Origin: Nocardia sp. NRRL S-836
Lineage (GTDB): Bacteria; Actinomycetota; Actinomycetes; Mycobacteriales; Pseudonocardiaceae
DNA length: 64,000 nt
Direction: 5' to 3'
Assembly (NCBI RefSeq): GCF_001279525.1
Contig: NZ_LGDY01000113.1
Span: 1-64,000, forward strand
The translations under genes and the position numbers were made by a program. Shown in pieces: positions 1 through 8,381 of this stretch. The first letter of the stretch is position 1. Each line of letters starts with the position of its first letter. Under the pieces are notes generated by a model. The model was not told where the DNA came from. It searched no databases and was given only the letters and a program-made list of their open reading frames with translations.

Positions 1-823
1 GGCCGCGGCTGGCCTCGTGGGCGGCTTGCAGGGAACGGGCGCACTCGGCCGCGGTCGGGCGGCGGTACGGATCGGAGGCGGTCATCGCCGTCAGCAGCGA
101 GATCCAGGCCACCGGGAGGTCGATGGGGATGCGGGGCGGGCGGGCCAGGCGGGCCAGTGCGGCTTCCGCGTCGCCGCCGGGGTACTCGGAGCGGCCGGTC
201 AGGCATTCGAGGAGGACCAGGCCCAGCGAGTAGATGTCGGCCGGGGGGCCCACGTCCGAGCCGCGGACCTGTTCGGGGGCCAGGTAGCCGGCGGTGCCGA
301 CCAGGATGCCGGACGAGGTGACCCTCGTGAGCTCGGGCACCAGTGCCAGGCCGAAGTCGGCGAGGTAGGCCTGCTTCTCCTCGTCGTCCAGCAGGATGTT
401 CGACGGCTTCACGTCGCGGTGCACGACGCCGAGGCCGTGCACGTGGTCGAGGACCGCGGCGATCTGGCCGCCGATGCGGGCGACGAAGCGCGGGGGCAGC
501 GGCTCGCGCATGCGTTGGCGCAGGGTGCCGCCGGAGATCTCGCGCATCACGAAGTACGGGCGCCGCGCCACCGTCCCGGACGTGTACACGGGGATGATGC
601 CGGGGCAGGCGACCTCCGAGAGCATCGCCGCCTCGCGTTGCAGGCGGAGCTCGTCGTCGGGCAGGCCGGGACCGGTGAAGACCTTGATGGCGACCGAGGT
701 GGTGGTCGAACGGTCGTAGGCGCGGTAGACCTCGGCCATGCCGCCGGAACCGAGCAGCGAGCCGACGACGAACCGGTCGTCGATCACCGCCCCGGTCAGG
801 TCCCCGTCCCACGGCTCGCTCAT
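1..823 (-). CDS. Hanks-type serine/threonine protein kinase (3' end beyond window)
   Basis: The start is ATG at 823-821, with GGAGG a few bases upstream. About 274 residues are visible before the gene runs off the left edge. A PknB-like kinase domain fills almost all of the visible part: glycine-rich loop GSLLGSGGMAEVY near residue 21, ATP-binding Lys about 47 (VAIKVF), catalytic HRDVKPSN near 135-142, Mg-binding DFG near 156 and APEQ near 182. All catalytic residues are present, so it should be an active phosphotransferase. Membrane and sensor segments (often PASTA, WD40 or PQQ in this family) would lie in the missing C-terminal part, so substrate and ligand cannot be inferred. Confidence 0.9.
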   Translation of the reverse strand, partial: MSEPWDGDLTGAVIDDRFVVGSLLGSGGMAEVYRAYDRSTTTSVAIKVFTGPGLPDDELRLQREAAMLSEVACPGIIPVYTSGTVARRPYFVMREISGGTLRQRMREPLPPRFVARIGGQIAAVLDHVHGLGVVHRDVKPSNILLDDEEKQAYLADFGLALVPELTRVTSSGILVGTAGYLAPEQVRGSDVGPPADIYSLGLVLLECLTGRSEYPGGDAEAALARLARPPRIPIDLPVAWISLLTAMTASDPYRRPTAAECARSLQAAHEASRG

Positions 824-897
824 GCGCCTCCAGTCATCGGCAAGCAACCTAACCGGTCGCGTGGAATTCCGGCTACCCGGCCGGTCTGAAGATCAAA

Positions 898-914
898 CGA
901 TCGGCGGCCGATCG
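898..914. promoter_or_regulatory. 17-bp palindrome upstream of kinase gene
   Basis: CGATCGGC and GCCGATCG form perfect 8-bp arms around one central G, about 75 bp upstream of the kinase ATG. Position and symmetry suit an operator. No regulator can be assigned from sequence alone. Confidence 0.3.
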
Positions 915-1083
915 AACGGTCGCGCGATCGCACCGGGCCGGGTTCCCGCACGTCCTACTGCTCCTCATCGGTGCGGACCGGCATGACGTAACCGGAAATC
1001 CTGCACGGCACACGCGCGTAGAACGATGGACCGCCATCCACGCGGTGGCGGACCATCCGGGTGATCAAGATCCGCCCAGGTCG

Positions 1084-1701
1084 TCACTCGAAGCGCAGCC
1101 GGTGGTAGACCTCGGCCGTCACCAGGCAGCCGGAGGTGCCGCGCCAGAGCCGGGCGACCCGCGCCCGCAGGTCGCTGCCGCCGCTCAGGGCCTGGGCGAC
1201 GAACTGCACGCCGAGCAGCTCCGCCACCATCTGCTCGGCCGCGTGCCGGATGTTGACCTCGGGCTTGAGCTCGCCGCGTTCCCTCGCCAGCGCCAGCACC
1301 TCCCGCAGGATCGCGATCCAGCCGACCACCTGCCCGGCCGCCGCGATGTCGAAGAACGCCGCGTCACGCAACAGGCTCGCGCTCACCCGCACACCGGGAT
1401 CGGTGTCCAGCCTGCGGACGAACTCGAACGACATCGCGACCAGCGCCTGCACCGGTGACTTCTCCGCGTCCAGGTACTCGTCGCGCAGCCGGTGCCACAG
1501 CGCCGACTGCTCCTCGACGATCGCGACGCCGAGCGCCTCCTTGGAGCGGAAGTGGCAATAAAGAGCGCCTTTCGACACGTCGGCGCGGGCGCACACGTCG
1601 GTGAGGCTGGAGCGGGCGAAGCCGTTGCGGTCGAACACCTCGGTCGCGGCCTGGAGCAGCTTCGAGCGGGTTCGTGCGGACTGCTCGCGTCTGACGTTCA
1701 T
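1084..1701 (-). CDS. TetR-family regulator resembling gamma-butyrolactone receptors (ArpA/ScbR type)
   Basis: The 205-residue protein starts at ATG 1701-1699, overlapping the upstream SnoaL-like gene by four bases (ATGA). The N-terminal TetR helix-turn-helix spans about residues 8-55 (SSLTDVCARADVSKGALYCHFRSKEAL). The C-terminal half carries VQFVAQALSG-GSDLRARVARLWR, a segment typical of the ArpA/ScbR butyrolactone-receptor subfamily. Members bind DNA until a gamma-butyrolactone-type hormone releases them, and they gate secondary metabolism. Here the subfamily call rests on remembered motif similarity, and no butyrolactone synthase (AfsA) gene is nearby, so it could be an orphan or pseudo-receptor. 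It is probably co-transcribed with, and may regulate, the gene before it. Confidence 0.75.
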   Translation of the reverse strand: MNVRREQSARTRSKLLQAATEVFDRNGFARSSLTDVCARADVSKGALYCHFRSKEALGVAIVEEQSALWHRLRDEYLDAEKSPVQALVAMSFEFVRRLDTDPGVRVSASLLRDAAFFDIAAAGQVVGWIAILREVLALARERGELKPEVNIRHAAEQMVAELLGVQFVAQALSGGSDLRARVARLWRGTSGCLVTAEVYHRLRFE

Positions 1702-2108
1702 GCCCCGGCCCGCACGGCGCCGGTCGCGGCCGCGACGGCGAACGTGTCCGGCAGGTGCCAGTACTGCTCTATCTCCCCCAGGTGCACGGAGAGCACCGCC
1801 GCGAACCGCGCCGTCACCTGCTCGCCGTTCGCGAGCACCCGCCAGCGCGCCCTCCCGAACACGGCCGCGTCGCCCCCGTCGACGACGACCTGCCGCACGG
1901 CGAGCTGCTCCAGGTCGAACGTGGCGAACAGGGTCAGGAACTGCGACTCGACCTCCCGGCGGGTGCGCGGTCCGAGTGCCCACCGGGCGCCGTTCGGGGT
2001 GGGCGCCTCCCATTCCACGGCGGGTGCGCACAGCCGCGCGATACCAGTAGCGTCCTGTGCCGCCAGCCGCGCGAGGAACACCTGGACCACTTCGACCGTC
2101 GAGAGCAT
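1698..2108 (-). CDS. SnoaL-like / NTF2-fold protein
   Basis: The protein has 136 residues if translation begins at ATG 2108-2106. That start is preceded by AAGGTAGG at good spacing; a TTG seven codons upstream lies before this Shine-Dalgarno sequence and is less likely. The sequence (VEVVQVFLARLAAQDATGIARLCAP, EWEAPTPNGARW, QYWHLPDTFAV) has the pattern of the SnoaL-like cystatin/NTF2 fold, a family of small alpha+beta-barrel proteins that includes polyketide cyclases, isomerases and many uncharacterised members. The reaction cannot be assigned. It is translationally coupled to the TetR gene downstream. Confidence 0.65.
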   Translation of the reverse strand: MLSTVEVVQVFLARLAAQDATGIARLCAPAVEWEAPTPNGARWALGPRTRREVESQFLTLFATFDLEQLAVRQVVVDGGDAAVFGRARWRVLANGEQVTARFAAVLSVHLGEIEQYWHLPDTFAVAAATGAVRAGA

Positions 2109-2316
2109 TTTTCCTACCTTGTCAGCCAACTCATTGCGGTGGCAACGACGCCCATGACGATCACACTACTGAAGGCCGCACAATGTGAGGGCGCACCCCC
2201 CATCGGCCCAGCTCAGTTCCGCCGAACATCCGATCGACTGATTCCGGCGGTACGCGAAAGTTCAACGACCGGCGGTATCACCGCATTGCCCGGCTCGAAG
2301 TTCCCGGCTTTGCGGC

Positions 2317-2676
2317 ATGGTTGATGACGCACCCGCCGTCTCACCGAAACGGAGCAGAACCGTGCTCAAGGCAGTCCGTGAAGCCCACGAGCACCAGGAC
2401 ACCCCGCCGATAACCGCCTTGATTCCCCAGGCGCGGCGAGAGCAGGGCCTCACCCAGCGCGAACTGGCGGACCTGTTGTGCGAGATCTCACAGAACGACA
2501 GCGTGACCCGTGAAGAAGTGTCGAGGTGGGAACGCGGGAAACGCATTCCCGGACCCTACTGGCGTGCCTGGATCAGCGCCGCGCTCGACGTGCCGCACGC
2601 CGAGGTCGACCGCGCCGCGGTGATCGAACGCGAATGCCGCAGGTCGAAGGCAGAAGACCACCACCACCAGCGGTGA
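2317..2676 (+). CDS. XRE-family DNA-binding protein
   Basis: This 119-residue protein has a helix-turn-helix at about residues 30-70: ARREQGLTQRELADLL, then VTREEVSRWERGKRIPGPYW, the recognition helix and the WERG signature of Cro/C1-type regulators. There is no effector or TPR domain, and the C-terminus ends in a short His-rich tail. It stands alone and is followed by a strong hairpin terminator. Target and signal are unknown. The ATG at 2317 lacks a clear Shine-Dalgarno sequence, so the first dozen residues are uncertain. Confidence 0.75.
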   Translation: MVDDAPAVSPKRSRTVLKAVREAHEHQDTPPITALIPQARREQGLTQRELADLLCEISQNDSVTREEVSRWERGKRIPGPYWRAWISAALDVPHAEVDRAAVIERECRRSKAEDHHHQR

Positions 2677-2708
2677 GCGGGTGAACGGCAGGGGTTCACC
2701 CGCCCGCG

Positions 2709-2747
2709 GAGGACGGTGCCCGGCCCCCTCAACCGGGCGCCGTCCTC
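2709..2747 (+). terminator. Hairpin terminator after XRE gene
   Basis: A 15-bp stem with one G-T wobble (GAGGACGGTGCCCGG against CCGGGCGCCGTCCTC) encloses a 9-nt loop, 32 bp after the stop. It lacks a U-tract, as is common in high-GC actinomycetes. Confidence 0.65.
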
Positions 2748-3186
2748 GCACAGGCTCAAGACTCACGGCGCGGGAGGTTTCCGCGGTGAAAAGTGAATGA
2801 GAGCGCGCTCGGGACTGCTCGATCAGCCGATCCCCGCAACAGCGGCTCCACCGGCCACAGACGTCGGAGGATTGACGGTCCAGACCTGTTACACCGACTC
2901 GGCACGAATCCTGACCACAAGGGCGCCGACAGCGCCGGGATCACAACTCGGCCGACTTCCACCGCCGCATTCCTCCTGTCGGCGAACAATCTCCGACTCC
3001 GCGCCACGCAGCCCGTTCCGGGCGGCCGCCAGGAGAAATACCTCGAATTCAGTTCCTCATGGGACCCGGACAATGCGTCGACTGCCGAGCGTCGACACCG
3101 AGACGAGGCCGAACGTTCTCCGGTGTGATTCTTCGACAAAGTGGACATCTCGACGCTCGATGGTGTCGCAACCCTTCGGCAGCCTC
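2748..3186. other. Stretch with no recognisable gene
   Basis: About 440 bp separate the XRE terminator from the MarR stop codon. Open frames exist on both strands, but their translations are Arg/Ser/Pro-rich, lack a ribosome-binding site and show no domain. I see no clear RNA fold or repeat. It may be degenerate sequence. Confidence 0.4.
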
Positions 3187-3654
3187 TCAGTCGATGTCGG
3201 CCAACTGGGACTGGAGGTCGTCCACGAACCGGCTGAGCAGGCGGCCGAACGTGCGCTGGTCGTCGCCGGACCAGTCGGCCACCGCGGCGGTGAACCGGCC
3301 GAGGACGGCCTCCAGGTAGCGGCCGGCCGCCGCGGCGCCGTCGTCGGTCAGCTCGACCAGGCGTGCGCGCTGGTCGTCCGGGTCGGTGACGCGGCGGACC
3401 AGTCCGGCGCGTTCCAGGTCGTGCAGGTGCCTCGTGACGTGTGGCCCGGCGACCTCCATCCGCCCGGCGATCTCCCCCACCCGCAACGGCCGCCCGGCCA
3501 TGCGCAGGGTGATGAGCACCGTCAGGCCGGGGCGGTCGATCGCGATCCCGACGTTCTCCATCGCCCGCTCCACCAGCCGGCTGCGGTTGAGCACGGTGCC
3601 CAGCCGCATCAGGTGCGGCAGCAACTCCGCCGGATCCAGCCCTGACTCGCTCAT
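3187..3654 (-). CDS. MarR-family transcriptional regulator
   Basis: The 155-residue winged-helix regulator has the MarR core at about residues 40-105: LRVGEIAGRMEVAGPHVTRHLHDLERAGLVRRVTDPDDQRARLVELTDDG, with the recognition helix and the wing signature DPDDQRARLVELT. The start is ATG 3654-3652. It is divergent from an FAD monooxygenase, and two near-identical palindromes lie in the 109-bp gap, one beside each gene. The usual MarR logic of autorepression plus control of the neighbouring enzyme, relieved by a phenolic ligand, is likely but inferred. Confidence 0.88.
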   Translation of the reverse strand: MSESGLDPAELLPHLMRLGTVLNRSRLVERAMENVGIAIDRPGLTVLITLRMAGRPLRVGEIAGRMEVAGPHVTRHLHDLERAGLVRRVTDPDDQRARLVELTDDGAAAAGRYLEAVLGRFTAAVADWSGDDQRTFGRLLSRFVDDLQSQLADID

Positions 3655-3667
3655 CTCACACCTTACT

Positions 3668-3682
3668 TACCTAACTTAGGTA
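3668..3682. promoter_or_regulatory. MarR operator 1
   Basis: TACCTAACTTAGGTA is a perfect 7-1-7 palindrome 14 bp upstream of the MarR start. Its sequence recurs almost unchanged next to the divergent monooxygenase gene. Confidence 0.6.
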
Positions 3683-3735
3683 TATGCTTGCCCTGATCGC
3701 CTGAACCGTAGCGATCATCGCGGCTCGAAAAATGA

Positions 3736-3750
3736 TACCTAACTTAGTTA
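3736..3750. promoter_or_regulatory. MarR operator 2
   Basis: TACCTAACTTAGTTA differs from the first operator at one position. It ends just before the GGAG ribosome-binding site of the monooxygenase gene, so a bound repressor would block its transcription. Confidence 0.55.
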
Positions 3751-3763
3751 TCTGGAGTAGCGC

Positions 3764-4936
3764 ATGAGCACCGTCCTGATCTCCGGCGCCAGCATCGCCG
3801 GGCCCGCACTCGCGTTCTGGTTGCGGCGGCACGGCTTCGACGTCACCGTCGTGGAGCGGTCGCACACCCTGCGCGGCGGCGGCTACCCCATCGACATCCG
3901 CGGCACCGCGCTCGGCGTGGTCGAGCGGATGGGTCTGCTCCCCCGCCTGCGCGAGGCCCACGTGGACACGCAGCGGATCACGTTCCTCTCCGCCGACGGC
4001 AGCCAGGTGGCGTCGGTCCGCCCCGAAACGCTCGCCCACGGCGACCAGCACGACCTGGAGGTGCGCCGCGGCGACCTCGCCGAGATCCTCTACGACACCG
4101 TGCGCGACGACGTCGAGTTCCTCTTCGACAACACCATCGTCGCTATGGACGGCCACCCCGGCGGTGTGGACGTGACGTTCCGCAGCGGTTTGCAGCGCAC
4201 GTACGACCACGTCATCGGCGCCGACGGGCTGCACTCCGGGGTGCGCGCGCTGACGTTCGGGCCGGAGGAGCAGTTCCACCGCTACCTCGGCTACTGCTTC
4301 GCGGGCTTCACGCTGCCCAACCACCTCGGCCTGAAGCAGGAGGCCCTGCTGTGGAACGAACCCGGCCGCGCCGCCGCCCTGTACGCGGTCGGCGAGGCCG
4401 AGACCGTGCACGGCTTCCTGAGCTTCACCCGCGCCGAGGCGCCGTTCGGCGCGTTCCAGGACCCGCACGCTCAGCGCGAGCTGGTGGCGTCGGTGTTCGC
4501 CGGCGACGGCTGGGAGGTGCCGGGGCTCGTCACGGCGATGCGGGCGGCCGACGACCTGTTCTTCGACACGGTCAGCCAGATCCGCATGCCGCGCTGGTCG
4601 TCCGGCCGGGTCGCGCTGGCCGGTGACGCCGCGCACGCCCCGTCGTTCCTGACCGGGCAGGGTTCCAGCCTCGCGCTGGTCGGCGCGTACGTGCTGGCCG
4701 GTCAGCTGGCCACGGCACCGGACCACGCGGCGGCGTTCGCGGCCTACGAACGCCAGACCCGGCCGTTCGTCGAGGCCAACCAGAACCTGGTCGACGAGGG
4801 TGACGCCGAGCTGTTCCCCGCCACGGCCGAGTCGCTGGCCGCCCGCAACGCCGCGCTGCGCGAACGCGAGACCATGCCCGCCGGCACCGGGCGGCCGGAG
4901 CACTCCGCCATGACGCTCCCGGAGTTCGCCAGGTAG
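3764..4936 (+). CDS. FAD-dependent aromatic monooxygenase (PHBH/TetX-like)
   Basis: The 390-residue protein is a class A flavoprotein hydroxylase. The N-terminus has the Rossmann motif GASIAGPALA (residue 8 on), the middle has the DG motif IGADGLHSGVR near residue 160, and the C-terminal half has the second FAD-binding motif GRVALAGDAAHAPSFLTGQGSS near residue 285. Such enzymes insert one oxygen atom into phenolic or polyketide substrates using NAD(P)H and O2; close relatives include tetracycline-modifying enzymes and pathway hydroxylases. Substrate is not predictable. GGAG sits six bases before the ATG. The divergent MarR gene and operator 2 suggest induction by an aromatic compound. Confidence 0.85.
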   Translation: MSTVLISGASIAGPALAFWLRRHGFDVTVVERSHTLRGGGYPIDIRGTALGVVERMGLLPRLREAHVDTQRITFLSADGSQVASVRPETLAHGDQHDLEVRRGDLAEILYDTVRDDVEFLFDNTIVAMDGHPGGVDVTFRSGLQRTYDHVIGADGLHSGVRALTFGPEEQFHRYLGYCFAGFTLPNHLGLKQEALLWNEPGRAAALYAVGEAETVHGFLSFTRAEAPFGAFQDPHAQRELVASVFAGDGWEVPGLVTAMRAADDLFFDTVSQIRMPRWSSGRVALAGDAAHAPSFLTGQGSSLALVGAYVLAGQLATAPDHAAAFAAYERQTRPFVEANQNLVDEGDAELFPATAESLAARNAALRERETMPAGTGRPEHSAMTLPEFAR

Positions 4937-4988
4937 CGGACAGGCCGCGCACAGGCCGTTCACAGGGAACGGGCCCAGTCTGGTTGGC

Positions 4989-5780
4989 ATGACGGACAAC
5001 CACGACCGCGGCCTGCGGTACGACCTCGCCACGCTCGTCGGGCGCAGGCGGGCGTTGACGTTGTTCGGCGGCGCGGGCCTCACCCTCGTGGCCTGCGCCC
5101 CGCCGACCACGACACCCGCCACGACCAGCACGTCCACAGCGGCGGAGGGCGGCGCGCTGGCGGCGATCCCCGAGGAGACCGCCGGGCCGTACCCCGGTGA
5201 CGGCTCCAACGGCCCGAACGCGCTGACGCAGAGCGGCATCGTGCGCTCCGACATCCGGTCGAGCTTCGGGTCGTCGACGCGCACGGCCGAGGGCGTGCCG
5301 CTGACCATCGAGCTGACCGTGCGGCACGAGGACGGCAAGCCGTATGCGGGCGCCGCCGTGTACCTGTGGCACTGCGACATCAACGGCGACTACTCGATGT
5401 ACTCCGACCGCGTGAAGGACGAGAACTTCCTGCGCGGGGTCCAGGAAGCCGACGCCGCGGGGAAGCTGAGGTTCGTGAGCGTCTTCCCCGGCGCGTACGC
5501 GGGGCGCTGGCCGCACATCCACTTCGAGGTCTACCCAAGCCTGACCGAGGCGACCAAGGCCGGCAACGAGGTCACCACCTCTCAGCTCGCGCTGCCCGAG
5601 TCGACCTGCAAGGAGGTCTACGGCACGACCGGCTACACCCAGTCGGTGCGGAACATGGCACGGTCCTCGTTGCAGCAGGACATGGTGTTCCGCGACGGCG
5701 TCGACCAGCAGCTGGCGACCATGTCCGGTGACGTGTCCTCCGGCTACACGGCCTCACTGACCTTCGCCGTGCAGGGCTAG
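4989..5780 (+). CDS. Exported lipoprotein with intradiol ring-cleavage dioxygenase fold
   Basis: The protein has 263 residues. The N-terminus has a twin-arginine-like RRRALTLFGG segment (about residue 19), a hydrophobic stretch and a lipobox ending LVAC (Cys36), followed by a Thr/Ser/Pro-rich linker, so it is probably exported folded and lipid-anchored. The rest matches the intradiol dioxygenase (protocatechuate/catechol) fold: YLWHCDINGDYSMY near 125, then GAYAGRWPHIHFEVY near 168-182. The two Tyr and two His (H176, H178) are in the positions used to bind Fe(III). Secreted members are widespread in actinomycetes; substrate is unknown. It starts 52 bp after the monooxygenase and may be co-transcribed. 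Its last 27 bases overlap the convergent PucR gene. Confidence 0.8.
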   Translation: MTDNHDRGLRYDLATLVGRRRALTLFGGAGLTLVACAPPTTTPATTSTSTAAEGGALAAIPEETAGPYPGDGSNGPNALTQSGIVRSDIRSSFGSSTRTAEGVPLTIELTVRHEDGKPYAGAAVYLWHCDINGDYSMYSDRVKDENFLRGVQEADAAGKLRFVSVFPGAYAGRWPHIHFEVYPSLTEATKAGNEVTTSQLALPESTCKEVYGTTGYTQSVRNMARSSLQQDMVFRDGVDQQLATMSGDVSSGYTASLTFAVQG

Positions 5781-7016
5781 CCACAGCTCGGCGCGCAGTC
5801 CGGGTGAGTCGAGCGAGCGGCCCAGCGCCTGCTCGGCTCTGCGCACGCGGTTCTTGAGCGTGTGCCGGTGGACGCCGAGCTGGGTGGCGGCCGGGTCCCA
5901 CGCGCCGTGGTGGCTCAACCAGACCCGGATGGTCTCGCGGGTCTGCGCGTCGAGTGGGGCGAGCAGGGCGTCGGCGAACCCGTCCGGGAGCGGGAGGCGT
6001 CCGGCGAGCTCCTCGAACGTGCGGACGCCCGCCTTGCGCGCCTGCCGGGCTTCCCGGAGACCGCGGGCGACCTGCGTGGCGTCCACTTCGGACGACGCGA
6101 AGCCGTCGAACCGTTGTGCCAGCACGACCGTGTCACCGTCGTGCTCGGCCCAGAAGACGTCGGCGTCGGGTGGTTCGCCGACGAGGTGGACGCGGAACCG
6201 GCCGGGCAGGCCGTCGACCGGCACCCCCGCGAGCAGCATGCGGAGCTGGCCCGCGCGCAGCTCCCTGCGCGCCGCGTCGACGGCGTCGTTCTGCGCGAGG
6301 GCGAGGACGAGCAGGGAGGCGGCGGTGTTCACGATGCCGGGGTCGGGCCGGGCGGAGCCGACCGCGAGCACGCCGCGGGCCCGGCTGCCGAGCACCTGGA
6401 GGAAGACGTGGGTGCCGTCGAGCTCGAACGCCGCGCTGGCCAGGCCGCCCGCGGTCCGCAGCCGCGTGACCTCGGCGGTGAGGTCCGGCACGAGCCGCGG
6501 GTTGTGTGCGTGGACGGGCTGACCGGCGCCGTCGAGGAGCACGGCCCAGCCGTCGATCCACTGCCCGAGCCTGCGCACCACCGCCCCGACCCCCGACCGG
6601 ACCGCGGCACGGGTGAGGGCGCGCTGGGCCTCGCTGGTGCGGGCCAGCGCGGCGTACTCGTCGGCGGCCAGCGCCTTCGACACAGCCTTGCTGATGGCGA
6701 TGAACGGCACCTCGCGCGGCACCTCCACCAGGCCGAGCCCGGTGCGGCGGGCGGCGCCGACCAGCGCGGGCGGCACCACGGCGTGGCTGAGGCCGGTGCC
6801 GAACCCGAGTCCCACCACGCCCGCGCGGACCAGCCGTTCGACGTAGTCCTCCCCCGGCTCGCCGAGCCCGGTGGTCAGCAGCAGCTCGCCGCCCTCCAGG
6901 AACGGCGCCGGGTCCGCGAGCTCGGTGCCGTGCACCCACCCGACCGGCCGCGACACGTCCCCGGCGAGCACCGGCAGCCGCAACGTCGTCGCGAGCTCGT
7001 GCAGCGTGATGGGCAT
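5754..7016 (-). CDS. PucR-family transcriptional regulator
   Basis: This 420-residue protein has the PucR architecture. An N-terminal PucR domain (LRLPVLAGDVSRPVGWVHGTELADPAPFLEGGELLLTTG, about residues 12-50) is followed by a middle region and a C-terminal helix-turn-helix (AATQLGVHRHTLKNRVRRAEQALGR, about residues 378-402). PucR proteins regulate purine, GABA and other nitrogen-compound catabolism. The divergent neighbours are a GABA-type aminotransferase and an aldehyde dehydrogenase, an arrangement matching GabR-like control of GABA or omega-amino-acid use. The role is inferred from this context. Confidence 0.88.
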   Translation of the reverse strand: MPITLHELATTLRLPVLAGDVSRPVGWVHGTELADPAPFLEGGELLLTTGLGEPGEDYVERLVRAGVVGLGFGTGLSHAVVPPALVGAARRTGLGLVEVPREVPFIAISKAVSKALAADEYAALARTSEAQRALTRAAVRSGVGAVVRRLGQWIDGWAVLLDGAGQPVHAHNPRLVPDLTAEVTRLRTAGGLASAAFELDGTHVFLQVLGSRARGVLAVGSARPDPGIVNTAASLLVLALAQNDAVDAARRELRAGQLRMLLAGVPVDGLPGRFRVHLVGEPPDADVFWAEHDGDTVVLAQRFDGFASSEVDATQVARGLREARQARKAGVRTFEELAGRLPLPDGFADALLAPLDAQTRETIRVWLSHHGAWDPAATQLGVHRHTLKNRVRRAEQALGRSLDSPGLRAELWLALHGEGQ

Positions 7017-7097
7017 GTGCCAGTTTGTACATGCTGAGTCGCCTTGATGGCCATTTCAGGCACTGCAGACCGTGCGGACCGGGACCATGCTGAGCAC

Positions 7098-8381
7098 ATG
7101 ACCCGACTGCGCACCTCACTGCCCGGCCCGAAGTCGCTGGAGCTCCAGGCGCGGCGGAAGGACGCCGTCGCCGCGGGGGTCGGCTCGACACTGCCGCTCT
7201 ACATCGACTCCGCCGACGACGGCCTGCTGGTCGACGTCGACGGCAACCAGCTGATCGACCTCGGCTCCGGCATCGCCGTGACGACCGTCGGCAACCCGGC
7301 ACCCGCGGTGGCCGAGGCGGTGCACGCGCAGATCGACCGGTTCAGCCACACCTGCTTCATGATCACGCCCTACGAGGGGTACGTCGAGGTGTGCGAGGAG
7401 CTCAACGCGCTCACACCCGGCACGCACGCCAAGCGCTCGGTGCTGTTCAACTCGGGCGCGGAGGCCGTGGAGAACGCGGTCAAGATCGCCCGGCACGTCA
7501 CGGGCAGGCAGGCGGTCGTGGTGTTCGACCACGGCTACCACGGCCGCACGAACCTCACGATGGCGCTGACCGCCAAGAACATGCCGTACAAGCACCGGTT
7601 CGGGCCGTTCGCGCCGGAGGTCTACCGGGTGCCGGGGTCCTACCCGCTGCACGACGGCCTGACCGGCGCCGAGGCCGCCGCACGCGCGATCGCCGCGATC
7701 GAGAAGCAGGTCGGCGGCGACAACACCGCCGCCGTCGTGGTCGAACCGGTCCAGGGTGAGGGCGGGTTCATCGCACCGGCCCCCGGCTTCCTGCCCGCGG
7801 TCGCCGAGTGGTGCCGTGAGCGCGGCGTGCTGTTCGTGGCCGACGAGATCCAGACGGGGTTCTGCCGCACCGGTGCGTGGTTCGCCTGCGACCACGAGGA
7901 CGTCGTGCCGGACCTGGTCACCACGGCCAAGGGCATCGCGGGCGGCCTGCCGCTCGCCGCCGTCACCGGTCGCGCCGAGATCATGGACGCCGTGCACGTC
8001 GGTGGCCTCGGTGGCACCTACGGCGGCAACCCGGTGGCGTGCGCGGCCGCGCTGGGCGCCATCCGCACGATGCGCGAGCGCGACCTGAACGCCGCCGCGC
8101 GCCGCATCGAGGAGACGGTCCTGGCCAGGCTGCGGGCGGTCGCGGAGAAGACCGACGTCATCGCCGAGATCCGCGGCCGGGGCGCGATGCTCGCCATCGA
8201 GTTCTCCGAACGCACGCCCGAGGTGGCCGCGCGCGTGGCCAAGGCGTGCCACGAACAGGGGGTCGTCGTGCTGACGTGCGGCACTTACGGCAACGTGATC
8301 CGTCTGCTGCCCCCGCTGGTCATCCCGGACGACCTGCTCGCCGAAGGCCTGGACGTTCTCGAAGGAGCATTGCTTTCATGA
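7098..8381 (+). CDS. gabT: 4-aminobutyrate aminotransferase-type class III transaminase
   Basis: The protein has 427 residues from ATG 7098 (MTRLRTSLPGPKS...), the start that matches GabT N-termini; upstream TTG/ATG codons would add an unconserved tail. Class III PLP features are clear: NSGAEAVENAVKIAR (PLP phosphate), FDHGYHGRT, EPVQGEGGF, the FVADEIQTGFCRTG aspartate motif and the Schiff-base lysine in TTAKGIAGGLPLAAV near residue 276. The expected reaction is GABA plus 2-oxoglutarate to succinate semialdehyde plus glutamate. Its stop overlaps the dehydrogenase start (ATGA), giving a coupled two-step GABA shunt under the divergent PucR. Other omega-amino acids are possible substrates. Confidence 0.88.
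   Translation: MTRLRTSLPGPKSLELQARRKDAVAAGVGSTLPLYIDSADDGLLVDVDGNQLIDLGSGIAVTTVGNPAPAVAEAVHAQIDRFSHTCFMITPYEGYVEVCEELNALTPGTHAKRSVLFNSGAEAVENAVKIARHVTGRQAVVVFDHGYHGRTNLTMALTAKNMPYKHRFGPFAPEVYRVPGSYPLHDGLTGAEAAARAIAAIEKQVGGDNTAAVVVEPVQGEGGFIAPAPGFLPAVAEWCRERGVLFVADEIQTGFCRTGAWFACDHEDVVPDLVTTAKGIAGGLPLAAVTGRAEIMDAVHVGGLGGTYGGNPVACAAALGAIRTMRERDLNAAARRIEETVLARLRAVAEKTDVIAEIRGRGAMLAIEFSERTPEVAARVAKACHEQGVVVLTCGTYGNVIRLLPPLVIPDDLLAEGLDVLEGALLS

Noticed and set aside
1084..2031. Extended 315-residue TetR protein
   Set aside because: The extra N-terminal part is antisense-like sequence overlapping the SnoaL-like gene in another frame; ATG 1701 with ATGA coupling gives a normal TetR length.
2756..3148. 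Minus-strand 130-codon frame and overlapping plus-strand frames
   Set aside because: No ribosome-binding site, no domain, and amino-acid composition typical of noncoding high-GC sequence.
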